From CAJWBT01 sp964401855 (GTDB taxonomy: Bacteria; Chloroflexota; Dehalococcoidia; Lucifugimonadales; UBA3495): a stretch of 7,729 nucleotides of DNA. The stretch covers positions 1 through 7,729 of the forward strand of contig CAYOAF010000013.1 in the NCBI GenBank assembly GCA_964401855.1, written 5' to 3'. The notes under the pieces are model-generated. The model worked only from the letters and a program-made list of their open reading frames with translations. It was not told the DNA's origin and did no database searches. Positions 5,496 through 7,729 of the stretch are shown in pieces. Numbering within the stretch: the stretch's first letter is position 1; each line of letters opens with the position of its first letter. The position numbers and the translations under genes were made by a program.

Positions 5496-5797
5496 GGCGG
5501 TCACCTTACAACAGGATGATGCGAGAACTGGTCCTCGGACCGGGGCGGCCGATGGACGGCTCTATGTTCATGCCGAGGGGCGGTAAGCGGGCCCCATTAG
5601 CTTCCCGGTCTACCAACCCAACGCTTGCTTTTCCCACCCATCCGGGCAAATGAGATTGTTTGATAGCAGGCCCTCCGCACTCCCCGCGGCCGCGGGGTGC
5701 GCCACAACCATGCCCTATCATCAGATTCTATCGCCTCCGGTTGCGGAGCACCAGCCGTCCGGCCAAATAACCGGTCCAACCCAGCCGGAGCAGCGCT
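5496..5797. other. Intergenic stretch between broken SIS gene and MFS transporter
   Basis: About 300 bp with no recognisable protein in any frame. Open frames on the minus strand here read as Gly/Arg/Pro-rich sequence without family resemblance. The only structure I see is the palindrome at 5682-5697. A promoter for the SIS gene would be expected on the minus strand, but no convincing -35/-10 pair is visible. Confidence 0.5.
5682..5697. repeat. Perfect 16-bp GC palindrome
   Basis: CCCCGCGGCCGCGGGG is self-complementary over all 16 bases, flanked by GCA/TGC three bases out on the left and directly on the right. It lies about 100 bp beyond the MFS stop on the minus strand. It could be a protein-binding site or a short stable hairpin ending MFS transcription; without a T tract the terminator reading is weak. 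Confidence 0.45.
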
Positions 5798-7108
5798 TCA
5801 GGCTTCCGAGTGTGCCTTCGGCTTCCTTGGCGGAGTGGCGGCCAGAACTATCAGAGCGCCCAGGGAAGCGACGGAGCCGAACCCGATAAAGGCCCATCGA
5901 TAGGTGCCGGTGGTATCGAAAATGTACCCCGAGGTAATCGGCCCGACAGTCTGGCCAGCGATCTGCATTGGAAGGGTCAACCCCCGGATGCTGGCCAGGT
6001 TGGTCCGGCCGTAGTAGTCGGCCCAAACCAGCCGCAGCAGAAGGTGAACGCCGCCTATCCCGGTTCCCAGGGTGGCTGCCGCCGCCATTCCCCAGCCCAA
6101 CGACCCGCTGGCCGCGGTCCCCATGGCCCCCAACGTTATGCAGAAGCCCGTCAAAGACAAGAGAAAATGTACCGGCACCCGTCTCGCCCAAATAGACCAT
6201 AGCAGCCCACCTACGACCTGGGAGAGGGCGAAAGTACCGGACGTCAGGGCGGCCGAGGGCGGCGAAAGACCCTGGTTGATGAAGTGCGGCACCAAATGCA
6301 GGATAACCCCTCCTTGCACCATGAACGCGGCGGCGGCGAAGGCGGCCAATGCCCAGAAAGCGCGGCTGTGCAGGGCCTCGCGTACCGTGAAGTCGGCCTC
6401 GGCGGGGGCAACACCGGTGGCCGGCCTGACGCCGGTGAGGCCACCCGCCGGCAAGACAGCCGCCACCGGGCGGGGGTCCGCCTCCAGCCCCATATCCTCT
6501 GGCCTCCTCGCGATCAATAGCAGCGTGGGCAGCACGGCGATGGCAAGGGTGTATAGGCCCAGAGACGCCCAGGCCACCCGCCAGCTCCAGCCATCGATGA
6601 TGACCTGAACGATCAGGGGCATGGCCGCCAGCCCCGTGCCCTGAGTGGCGCTGAAAACGGCCAGGGCCAACGGCCGGCGGCGCAGGAACCAGTTGCTCAC
6701 CGCCGTCGCCGTGCCCAGCTCCAACGGTATCGCGAAGAGGGCCCGGCTCGGAACGTACAGGGTGTAGAAGGCCCAGGCATGGTTCACGGAAGACAGACCG
6801 ACGGCGCAAGTGCCGATCACCGCGGAGGTGACCGCCAGAACCAACCCGGACCCGTAACGGTCGATCAGCTTGCCCGCCACCGGTGAAATGGCGACGGCAC
6901 ATAGACCACCCAGGCTGAGCGCCCCGGAGAAGAGGCCGCGGGACCACCCGAAATGCTCGGTCATCGGCACCACGAACACCGACAACGTGGTAGCGGCCAT
7001 CAGGGCCCTGGAGGAATAGCTAGTTAGGGCCGCCGCGGCCAAGACGACCCAGCCGTAGTAGAAAGGCAACCTCCCGGCCAGCCGGCGCCGGCTCCGGTCG
7101 CCTACCAT
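5798..7108 (-). CDS. Major facilitator superfamily transporter, 12 predicted helices
   Basis: The product is 436 residues and very hydrophobic. The first helix starts with the typical FYYGWVVLAAAAL (residues 16-28). The loop between helices 2 and 3 carries the MFS motif-A-like GKLIDRYG (79-86). A hydrophilic central loop (about 201-248) begins RRPEDMGLEADPRP, characteristic of the monocarboxylate/oxalate-type branch of MFS_1. The C-terminal half has the conserved WADYYGRTNLASIRGLTLP (362-380). It would move a small organic acid or related solute across the cytoplasmic membrane by proton coupling or exchange; the substrate is not readable. The ATG at 7108 has only a weak G-rich upstream stretch (GGGGAATTGGGG), so the start is less certain than the rest, although it lies just before the expected first helix. 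A close paralogue ends 213 bp upstream on the same strand. The neighbouring acid-metabolising genes (CMD-like, FAH) fit an organic-acid uptake role, which is inference. Confidence 0.9.
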   Translation of the reverse strand: MVGDRSRRRLAGRLPFYYGWVVLAAAALTSYSSRALMAATTLSVFVVPMTEHFGWSRGLFSGALSLGGLCAVAISPVAGKLIDRYGSGLVLAVTSAVIGTCAVGLSSVNHAWAFYTLYVPSRALFAIPLELGTATAVSNWFLRRRPLALAVFSATQGTGLAAMPLIVQVIIDGWSWRVAWASLGLYTLAIAVLPTLLLIARRPEDMGLEADPRPVAAVLPAGGLTGVRPATGVAPAEADFTVREALHSRAFWALAAFAAAAFMVQGGVILHLVPHFINQGLSPPSAALTSGTFALSQVVGGLLWSIWARRVPVHFLLSLTGFCITLGAMGTAASGSLGWGMAAAATLGTGIGGVHLLLRLVWADYYGRTNLASIRGLTLPMQIAGQTVGPITSGYIFDTTGTYRWAFIGFGSVASLGALIVLAATPPRKPKAHSEA

Positions 7109-7321
7109 CCGGGCCCCAATTCCCCAGAGACGCCGCCGCTACCGCGTTCCAGCGCCTCGTCTGCCGGACCGCGACTCAACCGAACGGGGCCGCCAGCCAA
7201 GGCCGGGGGTGAGTCATCGGCCAAGCTGGACGAGGCTTTCCTCACGCCGCTTGACAAACGGGCTTGTTGCAATAGCTCGGACAAGACGCCTCAGTATACA
7301 CAATTGCCGGCCGGGACCGAT

Positions 7322-7729
7322 TCAGCGTACCGGTGACAACGCGGGCCGTCTCTTCGGCGGGGTGCCGGTAAGCACGGTCAGCGACACCAATAGGGTGGTG
7401 GCGGCGAACAGGAAGAAGGCCGCTCGATAGCCGCCGGTGGCGTCAAAGATGAACCCCGACAGGACCGGACCCAACGCCTGGCCTCCGACCTGGACCGGGA
7501 GCGTCAAGCCCCGGATGGCGCCCAGGTGCCTTCGCCCGTAATAATCGGCCCAGGTCAGCCGGAGCAGGAAAAGCATACCTCCCACTCCGTTCCCCAGCGC
7601 GCCCGCGGCCACCAGTCCCCAGCCCAGCGACCCGCTCAGCGCGGTGGCCAGCGCCCCCAGCACGGTGCTGAGCCCGGCAAGGGCCAGGAGAACGCGTACC
7701 GGGACCCGTCTCGCCAACGGAGACCAGAT
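7322..7729 (-). CDS. Second MFS transporter, C-terminal part (5' end outside window)
   Basis: The frame runs from the window edge at 7729 to TGA 7324-7322, giving the last 135 residues of a transporter. It aligns without gaps to the end of the neighbouring MFS protein: ARRVPVRVLLAL, SGSLGWGLVAAGALGNGVGG, LTWADYYGRRHLGAIRGLTL, then GPVLSGFIFDATGGYRAAFF and TPPKRRP. By eye about 55-60% of residues are identical, so the two genes are tandem paralogues from an old duplication rather than a recent copy. The helix content corresponds to about helices 9-12. An internal TTG at 7717 is not a real start, because the similarity continues upstream to the window edge. It probably transports a related organic solute. 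Confidence 0.88.
   Translation of the reverse strand: MWSPLARRVPVRVLLALAGLSTVLGALATALSGSLGWGLVAAGALGNGVGGMLFLLRLTWADYYGRRHLGAIRGLTLPVQVGGQALGPVLSGFIFDATGGYRAAFFLFAATTLLVSLTVLTGTPPKRRPALSPVR

Noticed and set aside
5506..5721. Minus-strand open frame of 71 codons between the SIS and MFS genes
   Set aside because: No ribosome binding site or recognisable family, and no matching neighbour context.
5721..6947. Minus-strand open frame of 408 codons overlapping the MFS gene
   Set aside because: It is a shadow frame of the MFS transporter: rich in Arg, Gly and His with no membrane helices, while the 5798-7108 frame has clear MFS motifs.
7293..7298. TATACT on the minus strand as a possible -10 box for the first MFS gene
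   Set aside because: No -35 box at a suitable distance upstream, no TGn extension, and about 185 bases from the start codon.

Overview
This is a GC-rich bacterial window. Coding stretches reach about 77% G+C (for example 1441-1500), while part of the central intergenic region falls to about 37% (3181-3240). The mix is typical of free-living or host-associated Chloroflexota of the Dehalococcoidia/SAR202 type: a ResA/TlpA thioredoxin behind a SHOCT-like membrane protein, a ROK kinase, a FAH-fold hydrolase, a carboxymuconolactone-decarboxylase-like protein and tandem MFS carriers. The phylum assignment is an inference from gene content and style; there is no rRNA or other marker gene in the window.

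Left part (1-2078, + strand): the C-terminal end of a membrane protein is translationally coupled to a membrane-anchored TlpA/ResA-like thioredoxin, which suggests the tail of a cytochrome c maturation or envelope redox operon. A ROK-family sugar kinase follows after 72 bp, with its own candidate extended -10 promoter.

Middle (2075-3789): this stretch is a gene graveyard. On the minus strand lie the last ~40 codons of a short-chain dehydrogenase, whose stop codon overlaps the ROK stop in a shared CTAG. Next to it is a PAS-domain gene with an intact start and ribosome binding site but a frameshift and an in-frame amber codon. About 830 bp without a credible gene follow, containing one nested inverted-repeat element (3266-3360) of a MITE/REP-like type and, at the right end, a promoter for the next gene.

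Right part (3790-7729): an intact FAH-family hydrolase (+) faces an intact cysteine-free carboxymuconolactone-decarboxylase-like gene (-) across a 44-bp gap holding a perfect 9-bp hairpin. Upstream of the latter on the minus strand is a SIS-domain sugar-phosphate isomerase gene that has lost its middle: the first ~90 and last ~58 codons remain, in different frames. Beyond it are two neighbouring MFS transporter paralogues in the same orientation, the second cut by the window edge.

The intact genes suggest uptake and breakdown of small organic acids (MFS, FAH, CMD-like) beside a sugar/amino-sugar kinase (ROK) whose natural partner, the SIS isomerase, is now broken. I see no convincing new defence, mobile or RNA system. 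The most notable signal is clustered gene decay: three broken genes and one dispersed repeat within about 3.4 kb.
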